Below, one piece after another: positions 16,716 through 24,367 of a stretch of DNA of 64,000 nucleotides. The notes under the pieces were generated by a model that worked only from the letters and a program-made list of their open reading frames with translations, did not search any database and was not told where the DNA came from. The position numbers were made by a program, and so were the translations under genes. Origin of the DNA: Curtobacterium sp. GC_Cur_3 (GTDB lineage Bacteria > Actinomycetota > Actinomycetes > Actinomycetales > Microbacteriaceae); contig NZ_JALNUI010000005.1 in the NCBI RefSeq assembly GCF_026544205.1, forward strand, positions 1 to 64,000, given 5' to 3'. The number at the start of each line of letters is the position of its first letter. Position 1 is the stretch's first letter.

Positions 16716-17647
16716 GTGTTGTGCCTCGATTCCAGAGGTGCGCGCCAGCCGAGGGTGGCCTCGACCATGCGCATGGCGTCGACGGACTCGACGACGTCGT
16801 GCATCCGGACGATGCGGGCGCCGAGCATCGCACTGACGGTCGCCACGGCCAGGGACCCCGACAACCGTGCGCCGCGGGGACGGCCGAGGGACTCGCCGAC
16901 GAGGTCCTTGTTCGAGACGGCCGCGAGCACCGGGTAGCCGAGCGCGACGACCTCGGGCAGCCGCCGGGTGAGCTCGAGCGTGTGCACGGTGTTCTTGTTG
17001 AGGTCGTGGCCGGGGTCGACGATGATCCGCGCGTCGGGGACGCCCGCGGCGAGGGCCCGGTCGACGCGTTCGCGCAGGAAGCCGACGACGGACCCGGTCA
17101 CGTCGTCGTAGACGGGCGGGGTCGGGAGCTGCTGGCGGGGCGGTGCCGTGGAGTGCGTGATGACGATGGTGGCGTCGGAGTCGGCGACCACGTCGGCCAT
17201 CCGCGGGTCGGACAGCCCGGTGGTGTCGTTGACGACGCTCGCGCCGGCGGCGATCGCGGCGGCAGCGACCTCAGGCCGGAAGGTGTCGACGCTGATGACG
17301 ACGTCGGACTGCTGGGCGAGCTGCTCGACGACGGGCACGACGCGGTCGATCTCGTCCGAGGCGGGCAGCTCCGGCCCCGGCGCGAACTTCACCCCGCCGA
17401 TGTCGACCCAGTCGGCGCCCTGCTCGGCGGCGAGGACCGCGGCCTCGACCGCGCGGTCGAGCGCGAACGTGGCGCCCTTGTCGTGGAACGAGTCGGGGGT
17501 GCGGTTGACGATCGCCATCACGGCGATGCGGTGGTCGAAGTCGAAGGTGCGGCGGCCGATGGTGCGGACCGGGTCGCGCAGGTCGGGGACGACCCAGCCG
17601 GGTGCCGAGCCGGTCGGGAGGCTCGTGGCGGCGCCGTCAAGCGTCAT
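16712..17647 (-). CDS. folP: Dihydropteroate synthase-like protein (FolP2-type signature)
   Basis: A 311-residue TIM-barrel protein of the dihydropteroate synthase family. Loop 1 reads VMAIVNRTPDSFHDKGAT (44-61). In loop 2, where functional enzymes have GGESTRPG, it has GGVKFAPG (residues 84-91), the same change seen in mycobacterial FolP2, a paralogue reported not to act as a dihydropteroate synthase. SVDTFRPEVA, NDTTG and VDPGHDLNKN motifs remain. The ATG overlaps the folE stop (ATGA). Sequence near the start codes for SLPTGS through a copy of the dispersed motif (17616-17625). Family certain, catalytic activity doubtful. Confidence 0.88.
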   Translation of the reverse strand: MTLDGAATSLPTGSAPGWVVPDLRDPVRTIGRRTFDFDHRIAVMAIVNRTPDSFHDKGATFALDRAVEAAVLAAEQGADWVDIGGVKFAPGPELPASDEIDRVVPVVEQLAQQSDVVISVDTFRPEVAAAAIAAGASVVNDTTGLSDPRMADVVADSDATIVITHSTAPPRQQLPTPPVYDDVTGSVVGFLRERVDRALAAGVPDARIIVDPGHDLNKNTVHTLELTRRLPEVVALGYPVLAAVSNKDLVGESLGRPRGARLSGSLAVATVSAMLGARIVRMHDVVESVDAMRMVEATLGWRAPLESRHNT

Positions 17648-18339
17648 GCGTCCGCCCCGGGGTGGGGTGTGGCGGTGGTGTCCGATCCGGCGGTTGCGGG
17701 TCCGGGTCCGGGTCCGGCTCCGGTTCCGGTTCCGTCTCCTGCTCCGGCGCCGATCCCGGCGCCGATCAGGGCGATCGCCTCGGCACGGCCGGTCGCCTCG
17801 GCCAGGGAGCCGCTCGCCGCGACCGTCACCGTGGTGGAGCCGGTCTGCCGCTCGCCGCGGGTCGTCACGCACTGGTGCTGGGCGTCGAGCACGACGAGGA
17901 CGCCCTGGGCTTCGAGGCCGTCCTGCACGGCCCGGACGACCTGTTCGCCGAGCCGCTCCTGCAGTTGCGGGCGGGACGCGAGTGCGTCGACGACCCGGGC
18001 CAGCGTGCCGAGGCCGATCAGGCGCTCGCCCGGGGCGTAGGCGAGGTGGGCGACCCCGAGGAACGGCAGCATGTGGTGCTCGCAGACGGAACGGAACCGG
18101 ATGTCGCGCACGACGACGAGCTGGCCACGCTCGTCGGCCTCGGCCGGGACGGTGCCGTCACGGGCGATCGCGGCGGCCTCCTGGCCCAGGCCGGCGAAGA
18201 ACTCGGTGTAGGCGTCGGCCACCCGCTGCGGGGTCCTGGCGAGCCCGGGGCGGTCGGGGTCCTCGCCGATGCCGGCGAGGAGCTCGCGCACGGCGGCCTC
18301 GATGCGAGCACGGTCCATGCGGTGGTTCACGGACCCCAT
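17644..18339 (-). CDS. folE: GTP cyclohydrolase I with a repeat-encoded tail
   Basis: A 231-residue GTP cyclohydrolase I, which opens GTP to give dihydroneopterin triphosphate, the first step of folate and other pterins. The zinc ligands are in VCEHHMLPF (Cys86, His89) and HQCVTTRG (Cys157). The family core ends near residue 190; about 40 further residues are Gly/Ala/Pro/Thr-rich and coded by 6-base tandem repeats (17697-17740). It heads a coupled operon folE-folP-reductase with overlapping stops and starts. The genes folB and folK, often adjacent, are not here. Confidence 0.94.
   Translation of the reverse strand: MGSVNHRMDRARIEAAVRELLAGIGEDPDRPGLARTPQRVADAYTEFFAGLGQEAAAIARDGTVPAEADERGQLVVVRDIRFRSVCEHHMLPFLGVAHLAYAPGERLIGLGTLARVVDALASRPQLQERLGEQVVRAVQDGLEAQGVLVVLDAQHQCVTTRGERQTGSTTVTVAASGSLAEATGRAEAIALIGAGIGAGAGDGTGTGAGPGPGPATAGSDTTATPHPGADA
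17697..17740 (-). repeat. 6-base tandem repeat in the folE 3' end
   Basis: Units GGGTCC/GGTTCC are repeated about seven times and code for a Gly-Pro/Gly-Thr tail. Confidence 0.8.
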
Positions 18340-18373
18340 CCAACACCAGTCCCCCGACGCTGCCAGGTTCCTT

Positions 18374-18379
18374 TAAACT
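18374..18379 (+). promoter_or_regulatory. -10 element for the leaderless purine permease gene
   Basis: TAAACT lies in an AT-rich island of an otherwise GC-rich gap and ends 6 bases before the GTG at 18386. Confidence 0.6.
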
Positions 18380-18385
18380 TCGTCA

Positions 18386-19855
18386 GTGAGCGCCACGAAG
18401 ACCACCGAACCGCCCCGGAACCGCGTCGCGTCCGGCCTCGACCGCTTCTTCTCCGTCACGAAGCGCGGATCGACCATCCCCCGGGAGGTCCGCGGCGGCC
18501 TCGTCTCCTTCGTCACGATGGCGTACATCGTCATCCTGAACCCGCTCATCCTCGGGGGCTTCAGCGCCGACCAGGCCGCGAAGGACGTCACCGGCGGCTG
18601 GCTCGAGAACGCGCAGGTCGCGGCCGCCACCGGGCTCGTCGCCGGCATCATGACCATCGCGATGGGCATGATCGCGAACCTGCCGTTCGGCATCGCCGCC
18701 GGCCTGGGGATCAACTCGTTCCTCGCCGTGAGCGTCGTGCACCAGGTCACCTGGGCCGAGGCGATGGGGCTCGTCGTCATCAACGGCGTGATCATCGTCA
18801 TCCTGGCGTTGACGGGCATCCGGACGATGATCTTCACGGCGGTGCCGGCGCAGCTCAAGGCCGCGATCACCGTCGGCATCGGCCTGTTCATCGCCTTCAT
18901 CGGCCTGGTCGACTCCGGCTTCGTGCGCTCCTCGGGACTGGCGTCGCCGCCCCTGCAGCTCGGCGAGGACGGCTCCGTCGGGGCCCTCCCCACGATCGTG
19001 TTCCTCATCGGCCTGGTCATCATCGGCACGCTCATGGCGCGCAAGGTCAAGGGCGCCCTGCTCATCGGCATCATCGCGACGACCGTCATCGCGATCATCC
19101 TGCAGGCGGTCTTCCACGTGCCGACCTCGGTCGACTCCAAGACCGGCTGGAACCTCAACGCCCCCGGCCTGCCGAGCGCGCTGTTCGCCCTGCCCGACCT
19201 GTCGCTCGTCGGGCACTTCGACTTCGGTGCCTTCAGCCGCATCGGCCCGCTCGCCGCGTCGATGCTCGTCTTCACGCTGGTCTTCACGAACTTCTTCGAC
19301 GCGATGGGCACGATGACCGGCCTGGCGAAGGCCGCCGGGGTCGCGAAGCCCGACGGCACCTTCCCCCGGCTCCGCTCGGCGCTCGTCGTCGAGGGTGCCG
19401 GTGCGATCGCCGGTGGTGGTGCCTCGGTCTCGTCGAACACCGTCTTCATCGACTCCGCCGCTGGCATCGGCGAGGGCGCCCGCACCGGCATGGCGTCCGT
19501 CGTCACCGGCCTGCTGTTCCTGGCGTCGATGTTCCTCACGCCGCTGACCCAGGTCGTCCCGCTCGAGGTCGCCGCCGCCGGGCTCGTCGTCGTCGGTGCG
19601 CTCATGGTCGCGCAGGTCAAGGACATCGACTGGACCGACTTCGGGTCCGCACTGCCGGCGTTCCTGACGATCGTCGTGATGCCCCTGACCTACTCGATCG
19701 CGAACGGCATCGGCGTCGGCTTCATCAGCTGGGTGCTCATCAAGGCGCTGTCCGGCCGCGGCCGCGAGGTCTCCTGGCTCCTCTACGTCGTCGCCGCGGG
19801 CTTCCTGCTGTACTTCGCGCGCGGGCCGCTGGAGTCGGTGCTCGGCGTCGGCTGA
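18386..19855 (+). CDS. NCS2/AzgA-type purine permease
   Basis: A 489-residue membrane transporter with 12 or more hydrophobic segments. The N-terminal block REVRGGLVSFVTMAYIVILNP is the hallmark of the AzgA branch of the NCS2 family, which imports hypoxanthine, guanine or adenine by proton symport. The segment FTNFFDAMGTMTGLAKAAG near residue 310 is the conserved substrate-site motif. The GTG start is preferred because a -10 hexamer ends 6 bases upstream. It is divergent from folE, whose substrate GTP is made by purine salvage; a functional tie is possible but not shown. Confidence 0.92.
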   Translation: MSATKTTEPPRNRVASGLDRFFSVTKRGSTIPREVRGGLVSFVTMAYIVILNPLILGGFSADQAAKDVTGGWLENAQVAAATGLVAGIMTIAMGMIANLPFGIAAGLGINSFLAVSVVHQVTWAEAMGLVVINGVIIVILALTGIRTMIFTAVPAQLKAAITVGIGLFIAFIGLVDSGFVRSSGLASPPLQLGEDGSVGALPTIVFLIGLVIIGTLMARKVKGALLIGIIATTVIAIILQAVFHVPTSVDSKTGWNLNAPGLPSALFALPDLSLVGHFDFGAFSRIGPLAASMLVFTLVFTNFFDAMGTMTGLAKAAGVAKPDGTFPRLRSALVVEGAGAIAGGGASVSSNTVFIDSAAGIGEGARTGMASVVTGLLFLASMFLTPLTQVVPLEVAAAGLVVVGALMVAQVKDIDWTDFGSALPAFLTIVVMPLTYSIANGIGVGFISWVLIKALSGRGREVSWLLYVVAAGFLLYFARGPLESVLGVG

Positions 19856-19899
19856 CGGGAGCGTTCCGCGGGAGCGGGAGCGGGAGCCGTAGCCGCAAG

Positions 19900-19959
19900 A
19901 CACCGGTGTTCGTGGATCGAACCGCGGATGTTCGCGGCGCGGAACACGAACACCGGTGT
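19900..19959. terminator. 15-base inverted repeat between convergent genes
   Basis: Arms ACACCGGTGTTCGTG (19900-19914) and its exact inverse complement (19945-19959) enclose a 30-base loop; each arm also contains the palindrome ACACCGGTGT. It lies between the permease stop and the end of a minus-strand gene and can work in both directions. A dispersed-motif copy follows at 19993-20002. Confidence 0.6.
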
Positions 19960-20005
19960 TTCGCGGGCTGCTCCGGCGCCGAGCAGCCGGCCGGGAGGCT
20001 CGGGG

Positions 20006-20458
20006 CTACTCCGGCAGGTCGGCCGGCGTCGCCTCGTGGTGGCGCCGAGCGCGCGTGCGCCGGTCCTCCTTCATGCCCGCCTCGAGCAGGTGGCGTCGGC
20101 CCCCGGCGAGGTCGTCCCGCGCCGTGCGCTCCAGGTCCTTCGCGAGCGCGTAGTACCCGTCGTCGTAGTCCTCGACGATCTGGAACGTCCACCGTCCCTC
20201 GATGACGTTCCGCCCGATCAGCTCGGTGTCGATGCGGTCCGCGAGTTCGGTGTGCCCGGCATTCCGGAGCTGCTCGACGGCGTCCCCGAAGCCGAGGTCC
20301 GCCTTGCCCGTCAGGCGGTGGAACCCGTAGAGGTAGCCGCGAGCGTGCTCGAGCACCTCGAGTGCCGCGGCGAGCGTCCCGAGGGCTTCGACCGTCTCGT
20401 CGGACACCCCCTCTGGCACCTGGTGGGCGGCGTCCGGTCCCTGTCCGTCGTTCGTCAT
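20006..20458 (-). CDS. Conserved actinobacterial hypothetical protein
   Basis: A 150-residue soluble protein that I do not recognise by family. It looks mostly helical: residues 20-70 form heptad-like helices (ALGTLAAALEVLEHARGYLYGF), then a central block WTFQIVEDYDDGYYALAKDLE, and a basic C-terminus rich in Arg and His. No signal peptide or membrane segment. Codon use is like its neighbours. It stands alone, convergent with the purine permease and divergent from the LexA-controlled small gene; the LexA box lies about 83 bases from its start and could touch its promoter too. Confidence 0.75.
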   Translation of the reverse strand: MTNDGQGPDAAHQVPEGVSDETVEALGTLAAALEVLEHARGYLYGFHRLTGKADLGFGDAVEQLRNAGHTELADRIDTELIGRNVIEGRWTFQIVEDYDDGYYALAKDLERTARDDLAGGRRHLLEAGMKEDRRTRARRHHEATPADLPE

Positions 20459-20534
20459 GTGACCCCGTCTACACGAGCAGTCCCGGAACCGCTCCCGGGA
20501 TCCGACGGCGGTTGCAGGACCCCCGACCGCGGCT

Positions 20535-20556
20535 TACCATTCGAACACACGTTCGA
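20535..20556 (+). promoter_or_regulatory. LexA (SOS) box on a small-gene promoter
   Basis: TCGAACACACGTTCGA (20541-20556) is a perfect match to the actinobacterial/Gram-positive SOS box TCGAAC-N4-GTTCGA and lies in a longer palindrome ATTCGAAC...GTTCGAAT. A TACCAT hexamer (20535-20540) sits immediately upstream, so LexA would cover the transcription start of the gene at 20571. Confidence 0.8.
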
Positions 20557-20570
20557 ATGAGGAGGACCCG

Positions 20571-20834
20571 ATGATCGTCATCGACGCAGCCACCACGGTC
20601 TGGTGGGCCCAGGGGATGCCGGTGCGCATCGTGTGGCAGGGACGCCGCTGGCGGGTGTCCGACGTTCCGACGCGCCTCACCGTGACCCCGTCCGACCTGC
20701 CCACCGCCATCACCCACGCGCCCGAACGGACCGCGGGGTGGCGCTTCCAGGTGACCGCCGAGGACGGCGAGACGCTGGTGGTCGACATCGTCCCGGACGG
20801 CGGCGGGTGGGCGGTCGCACGGACGTGGTCGTGA
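20571..20834 (+). CDS. Small SOS-controlled protein, DUF6504-like
   Basis: An 87-residue soluble protein with a GAGGAGG ribosome site just ahead of the ATG. The core VRIVWQGRRWRVSDV (residues 18-32) and the beta-rich remainder with paired Trp residues resemble the small DUF6504 proteins that in actinobacteria are found with the imuA-imuB-dnaE2 mutasome; that link is from memory and tentative. Here no mutasome gene is adjacent, but a perfect LexA box sits 15 bases upstream of the start, so it is very likely DNA-damage induced. Function unknown. Confidence 0.75.
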   Translation: MIVIDAATTVWWAQGMPVRIVWQGRRWRVSDVPTRLTVTPSDLPTAITHAPERTAGWRFQVTAEDGETLVVDIVPDGGGWAVARTWS

Positions 20835-20859
20835 CGCCGACTGGGCGCACGGCCGGAGC

Positions 20860-22197
20860 TCACCGAGCCGACGTCGGCTCGGTGGACGGCACGGCGCTGG
20901 TCGCCTGCTCCGGCCCCGACGGTCGCTCCGGTCGCTCTGGTCCCGCCGGGCGCTCCGTTCGCACCGGTCGCACCGGTCGCTCCATGAGTCGCCAGGCCCC
21001 GCCGGTGAGCGGCGCGAGGGTCACCACCGTGTAGAGCGCCACCACCACGCCGAAGGTCGCCGAGACGCCGATGCCCTCGGCCGCGAACCCGGCGAGCAGC
21101 CCGCCGAGCGGGATGCCCGCCCACGAACCCGCCCCGAGCAACCCGAACACCCTGGCCCGCATGTGCACGGGGATCCGCTCGAGCTCGACCGCCCCGAGGA
21201 TCGGGTTGAGCGACCCGGCAGCCACCCCGGACACCGCCGACGCGGCGAGCATCCACGGCAGCCCGAGGCCGAGCGCCGGCACGGCCAACGACGGTCCGCC
21301 GGCCAGCACGAAGCACAGCACGAAGGTGACCCGCCGCGGGACACGGTGGGCGACGTACCCGAACGCCACGGAGCCGAGGAACGCCGCCCCGCCGAAGGTG
21401 CCCGTCACGAAGCCCAGCGCCTGCGCCCCGCCGAGACGCTCGTCGGCGTAGAGCGGCAGGAGTGTGGTCGACCGTGCCGCATCGAGCAGGTTCGTGACGA
21501 GGACGAGCGCGATGACCAGTCGGAAGAACGGGTCGCGGACGCAGAACCGGAAGCCCTCGGCGATGTCACGCCAGTACCCGGCGGACGAGACGGTTCCGTC
21601 GTCGCCCCCGGCCGCCGGGACGACCGACGCCTGCCGCACGAACAGCGCGGTCAGGACCGCCGCCCCACCGAACGCGAGTGCCGTGCAGGCGAGCGCTGGC
21701 ATCGGCCCGAGCAGCGCGACGAGCACACCACCGACGGGCGCGCCCACGAGCACGGACAACCGAGCCGAGGCCTCGAAGTGCCCCACGGCCCGCTCGAGCG
21801 GCACGCCGGCCTCGGTCGCGAGCCCCGGCAGCAGCACCCGTCGGGCGGACTCCCCTGGCAGGTCGAACAGGCCGCTGACGAAGACCAGCGCGAGCAGTGC
21901 CCAGAACGGCAGCCCGACGGTCCACGCGAGCACCGGCATCGCGAGCAGGGTCAGCCCGCTGACCACGTCCGAGCCGATGCTCGACCGCACGAAGCCCACC
22001 CGTTCGATCAGCGCACCGCCGAAGGGACCGCCGAGGACGATCGGGACCGTCGCCATGAACGCCGCGATGCCGACGTCGGTCGCCGAGCCCCCTCGGGCGA
22101 GCACGGCGAACGGGACGCTGACGGTCGTGACGACGTTGCCGATGCGCGAGACGACCTGGACGGCGAGGAGTGCCCGCAGCCGCCCGCGCGGCGTCAT
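20860..22197 (-). CDS. Major facilitator superfamily transporter
   Basis: A 445-residue drug-efflux-type MFS protein with about 12 membrane segments in two halves (roughly residues 5-205 and 235-410) and the motif-A-like loop GGALIERVGFVRS near residue 60. Such macrolide-efflux-like (MefA/EmrB-type) proteins export small toxic compounds. The last 35 residues are a hydrophilic tail of Arg-Pro-x repeats coded by 9-base repeats at 20911-20983. The ATG overlaps the stop of the upstream ArsR-type regulator (ATGA), so the regulator and transporter are coupled; expression probably rises when the repressor's ligand is present. Confidence 0.9.
   Translation of the reverse strand: MTPRGRLRALLAVQVVSRIGNVVTTVSVPFAVLARGGSATDVGIAAFMATVPIVLGGPFGGALIERVGFVRSSIGSDVVSGLTLLAMPVLAWTVGLPFWALLALVFVSGLFDLPGESARRVLLPGLATEAGVPLERAVGHFEASARLSVLVGAPVGGVLVALLGPMPALACTALAFGGAAVLTALFVRQASVVPAAGGDDGTVSSAGYWRDIAEGFRFCVRDPFFRLVIALVLVTNLLDAARSTTLLPLYADERLGGAQALGFVTGTFGGAAFLGSVAFGYVAHRVPRRVTFVLCFVLAGGPSLAVPALGLGLPWMLAASAVSGVAAGSLNPILGAVELERIPVHMRARVFGLLGAGSWAGIPLGGLLAGFAAEGIGVSATFGVVVALYTVVTLAPLTGGAWRLMERPVRPVRTERPAGPERPERPSGPEQATSAVPSTEPTSAR
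20911..20983 (-). repeat. 9-base tandem repeat in the MFS 3' end
   Basis: Imperfect copies of CGGTCGCTC/CGGTCGCAC code for the Arg-Pro-x tail of the transporter. Confidence 0.75.
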
Positions 22198-22769
22198 GCG
22201 CGAGGCCGTCGGTACGCCTGCACGAGCACGGCGACCTGCTCGGAGCCGTCACCCTCGACGTGCTCGGCTCCGATCTCGCGGTACCGCTCGAGCACCTGCC
22301 ACAGGTCCGCGCTGAGCTGCGTGAGCTCGGGCACGGTCAGCCGCATCACCCGGTCCGAGCTGCTGCCCGCCGCGACCCACTCCCGCCCGAAGGTCGCCGC
22401 GTGGTCGACGTAGGACTCGTAGTTGGCGGCGTACGTCCGGGCGACGGCGCGGTCGAGGGCGCTCACCGCGAGGGTGCGCTCGGGGTCGTCGAGCGCGTCC
22501 TCCAGCGACCACGACGAGGACCGGTGCACCGAGCGCCACCACCGCTCACGGCGGTCGACGCCGAGGTCGGTGGCCGGCTCGATCAGCCCGGCCGTCGCGA
22601 GTCGACCACAGTGGTAGCTGATGGTCCCGGGCGCCTCGTCGATCAGTTCGCCGAGCATCGCGGCGGTCTTCGGGCCGTCCGTGCGCAGCAACCCGAGGAT
22701 GCGCAGCCGCGTGGGGTGCGCGAGGGCCCGCATGTGCGCCGGGTCGTCGATCCGTCCGTCGTCGTCCAT
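22194..22769 (-). CDS. ArsR-type winged-helix regulator
   Basis: A 191-residue regulator whose first 85 residues are an ArsR-like winged helix (RALAHPTRLRILGLLRTDGP; recognition helix EAPGTISYHCGRL). The C-terminal half is a helical ligand or dimer region without metal-binding cysteines. The ATG at 22769 is favoured over longer starts because TACGCT ends 6 bases upstream. It is coupled to the MFS transporter gene and divergent from the DUF1697 gene. Repeated TTGnGCAA boxes upstream are the likely autoregulatory operator. Confidence 0.88.
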   Translation of the reverse strand: MDDDGRIDDPAHMRALAHPTRLRILGLLRTDGPKTAAMLGELIDEAPGTISYHCGRLATAGLIEPATDLGVDRRERWWRSVHRSSSWSLEDALDDPERTLAVSALDRAVARTYAANYESYVDHAATFGREWVAAGSSSDRVMRLTVPELTQLSADLWQVLERYREIGAEHVEGDGSEQVAVLVQAYRRPRA

Positions 22770-22775
22770 GCCGTC

Positions 22776-22818
22776 AGCGTAGATGCACAAGACATGTTGC
22801 GCAAGCACCGTTGTGCAA
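22776..22818. promoter_or_regulatory. Promoter and TTGnGCAA operator cluster of the ArsR/MFS operon
   Basis: TACGCT (minus strand, 22776-22781) is the -10, 6 bases before the ArsR ATG. Upstream lie TGCACAA (22784-22790), the palindromes TTGCGCAA (22797-22804) and TTGTGCAA-like TTGTGCAA (22811-22818). Half-sites repeat every 13-14 bases, a typical repressor array between -10 and -35. Confidence 0.6.
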
Positions 22819-22848
22819 TTGAAAGGACGGTGAGAGTCACGCGCGCGG

Positions 22849-22854
22849 TACCGT
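22849..22854 (+). promoter_or_regulatory. -10 element for the leaderless DUF1697 gene
   Basis: TACCGT ends 6 bases before the ATG at 22861. Confidence 0.5.
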
Positions 22855-22860
22855 CACGAC

Positions 22861-23376
22861 ATGACCCGGTGGATCGCCCTGCTGCGCGGCGTGAACGTGA
22901 ACGGCATCACCATCCGCTCGGCCGAGCTCCGGACGCTGTTCGAGGAGCGCGGACACACCGACGTCCGCACGGTGCTGGCGTCGGGCAACGTGGTGTTCTC
23001 GTCCGGGATGCGCGAGGCCGAGCTCAAGGCCGACGTCGAGCAGGCGCTCCGTGACCGCTTCGGCTACGACGCCTGGATCGTGCTCGTCCCGCACGACGCC
23101 CTCGCCGCGCTCGTCAGCGCGTTCCCCTTCGAGTCGTCGGTCGACCGGCACGACTACGTGCTCTTCGGGTCCGACGACGCCGCGCTGGACGACCTGCTCG
23201 CGGACCTCGTGCTCGACGACACGGTCGAACGGGTCACACGCGGCGACGGTGTCGTCTACTGGTCGTGCCCGAAGGGGTCGAGCACGGACACGGTCTTCGC
23301 GAAGCGGGCCGGCGCCGCACGGTTCAAGCGCACCACGACGACCCGCAACACGAACACGCTGCGCAAGCTCCTCTGA
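22861..23376 (+). CDS. DUF1697 family protein
   Basis: A 171-residue soluble protein of the DUF1697 family, recognised by the N-terminal WIALLRGVNVNG block, the GHTDVRTVLASGNVVFSS segment (residues 31-48) and the C-terminal TTTTRNTNTLRKL end. The family is widespread in bacteria and has no established activity; the structure is a ferredoxin-like fold. It probably has a leaderless message. Its stop lies one base from the stop of the convergent SDR gene. Confidence 0.92.
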   Translation: MTRWIALLRGVNVNGITIRSAELRTLFEERGHTDVRTVLASGNVVFSSGMREAELKADVEQALRDRFGYDAWIVLVPHDALAALVSAFPFESSVDRHDYVLFGSDDAALDDLLADLVLDDTVERVTRGDGVVYWSCPKGSSTDTVFAKRAGAARFKRTTTTRNTNTLRKLL

Positions 23377-23377
23377 G

Positions 23378-24145
23378 TCAGGACTGCGCGGGCTGCCCGT
23401 TGCTCGCCATGGTGCCGCCGTCCACGGGCAGGATCGCCCCCGTGATGAACGACGCCTCGTCGCTGGCCAGGAAGAGCACCGCCGCGGCGACCTCCTCCGC
23501 ACGACCACCACGGCCGAGGGCGATGCGCTCGGCGAACTCCTGCTTGAGGGCCTCGTCCTCGGCCTGCTCCTGCGTCATGTCCGTCCAGATCAGGCCCGGC
23601 GCGACCGCGTTCACCCGGACGCCGGCGTGGCCGTTGTCGAGCGCGGCGGCCTTCGTGAAGTTCGACACCCCGCCCTTCGCCGCGTTGTAGGGGCTCATGC
23701 GCCAGTCAGCGCCCTGGCCCGACACGGACGAGGTGTTCACGATCGACCCCTTCGTCTCGCGGAGGAACGGAAGCGCCGCCCGGGTGCCGTAGAACACGCT
23801 CGACAGGTCCGTCTCGATCACCCGGTGCCACTCGTCCGTGGAGATGTCGGTGACGTCGCCGGAGGTGAAGGTGCCCGCGTTGTTCACGAGGACGTCGACC
23901 CGGTCCCAGCGGTGGATCGCCGCGGCGACGACGGTCTCCCAGTCCTCCGGCGAAGCGACGTCGGCACGCAGGACGACGACGCGGTCGGTCGGCAGGTCGT
24001 CGCCGACGGCTCGGACCTTCTCCTCGACGCTGTCCACGAGGACGACCGAGGCCCCCTCGTCGACGAACGCCCTCGCCGTGGCCGCACCGATGCCGGAGCC
24101 GGCCCCCGTCACGATCGCGACCTTGCCCTCGAAGCGCTTGCCCAT
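23378..24145 (-). CDS. Short-chain dehydrogenase/reductase
   Basis: A 255-residue classical SDR. The NAD(P) loop TGAGSGIG is at residues 14-21, NNAG at 89-92, the catalytic Ser in NTSSVSG near 140, and Tyr-x3-Lys in YNAAKGG near 155. The C-terminus (ITGAILPVDGGTMA) is the usual one for glucose-1-dehydrogenase/3-oxoacyl-reductase-like members. An acidic residue (Asp38) at the end of beta-2 suggests a preference for NAD. The substrate is unknown. Upstream, the 222-base gap to the GH65 gene carries three copies of CCGGACCGAG (24281, 24303, 24321) but no gene. Confidence 0.9.
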   Translation of the reverse strand: MGKRFEGKVAIVTGAGSGIGAATARAFVDEGASVVLVDSVEEKVRAVGDDLPTDRVVVLRADVASPEDWETVVAAAIHRWDRVDVLVNNAGTFTSGDVTDISTDEWHRVIETDLSSVFYGTRAALPFLRETKGSIVNTSSVSGQGADWRMSPYNAAKGGVSNFTKAAALDNGHAGVRVNAVAPGLIWTDMTQEQAEDEALKQEFAERIALGRGGRAEEVAAAVLFLASDEASFITGAILPVDGGTMASNGQPAQS

Positions 24146-24280
24146 GGTGGATCCTCTCGTTGCACGTCCGTGCCCGGGAGAGACGCCATCGGCCCGATGG
24201 GCACAGCAGACACCGTGCCCGCACCGGCCTGGACACGCGGCCAGGCGAGCGGACCGCCGGGGCCGCGCCGCGCCTCCAGG

Positions 24281-24330
24281 CCGGACCGAGCCCCACGCCG
24301 CGCCGGACCGAGCAACCATGCCGGACCGAG
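24281..24330. repeat. Three direct copies of CCGGACCGAG
   Basis: Copies begin at 24281, 24303 and 24321 (spacing 22 and 18 bases) in the gap upstream of the SDR gene. A diverged dispersed motif (GCGCCTCCAGGCCGG) precedes the first. They could be activator sites or simple repeat decay. Confidence 0.45.
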
Positions 24331-24367
24331 CCGCGCACCGTGGTGCGCGACCCGGACCCGGGAACCG

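Noticed and set aside
24146..24367. Possible small RNA or gene in the 222-base gap
   Set aside because: Only short direct repeats are present, with no promoter, ribosome site or terminator that would support a transcript of its own.
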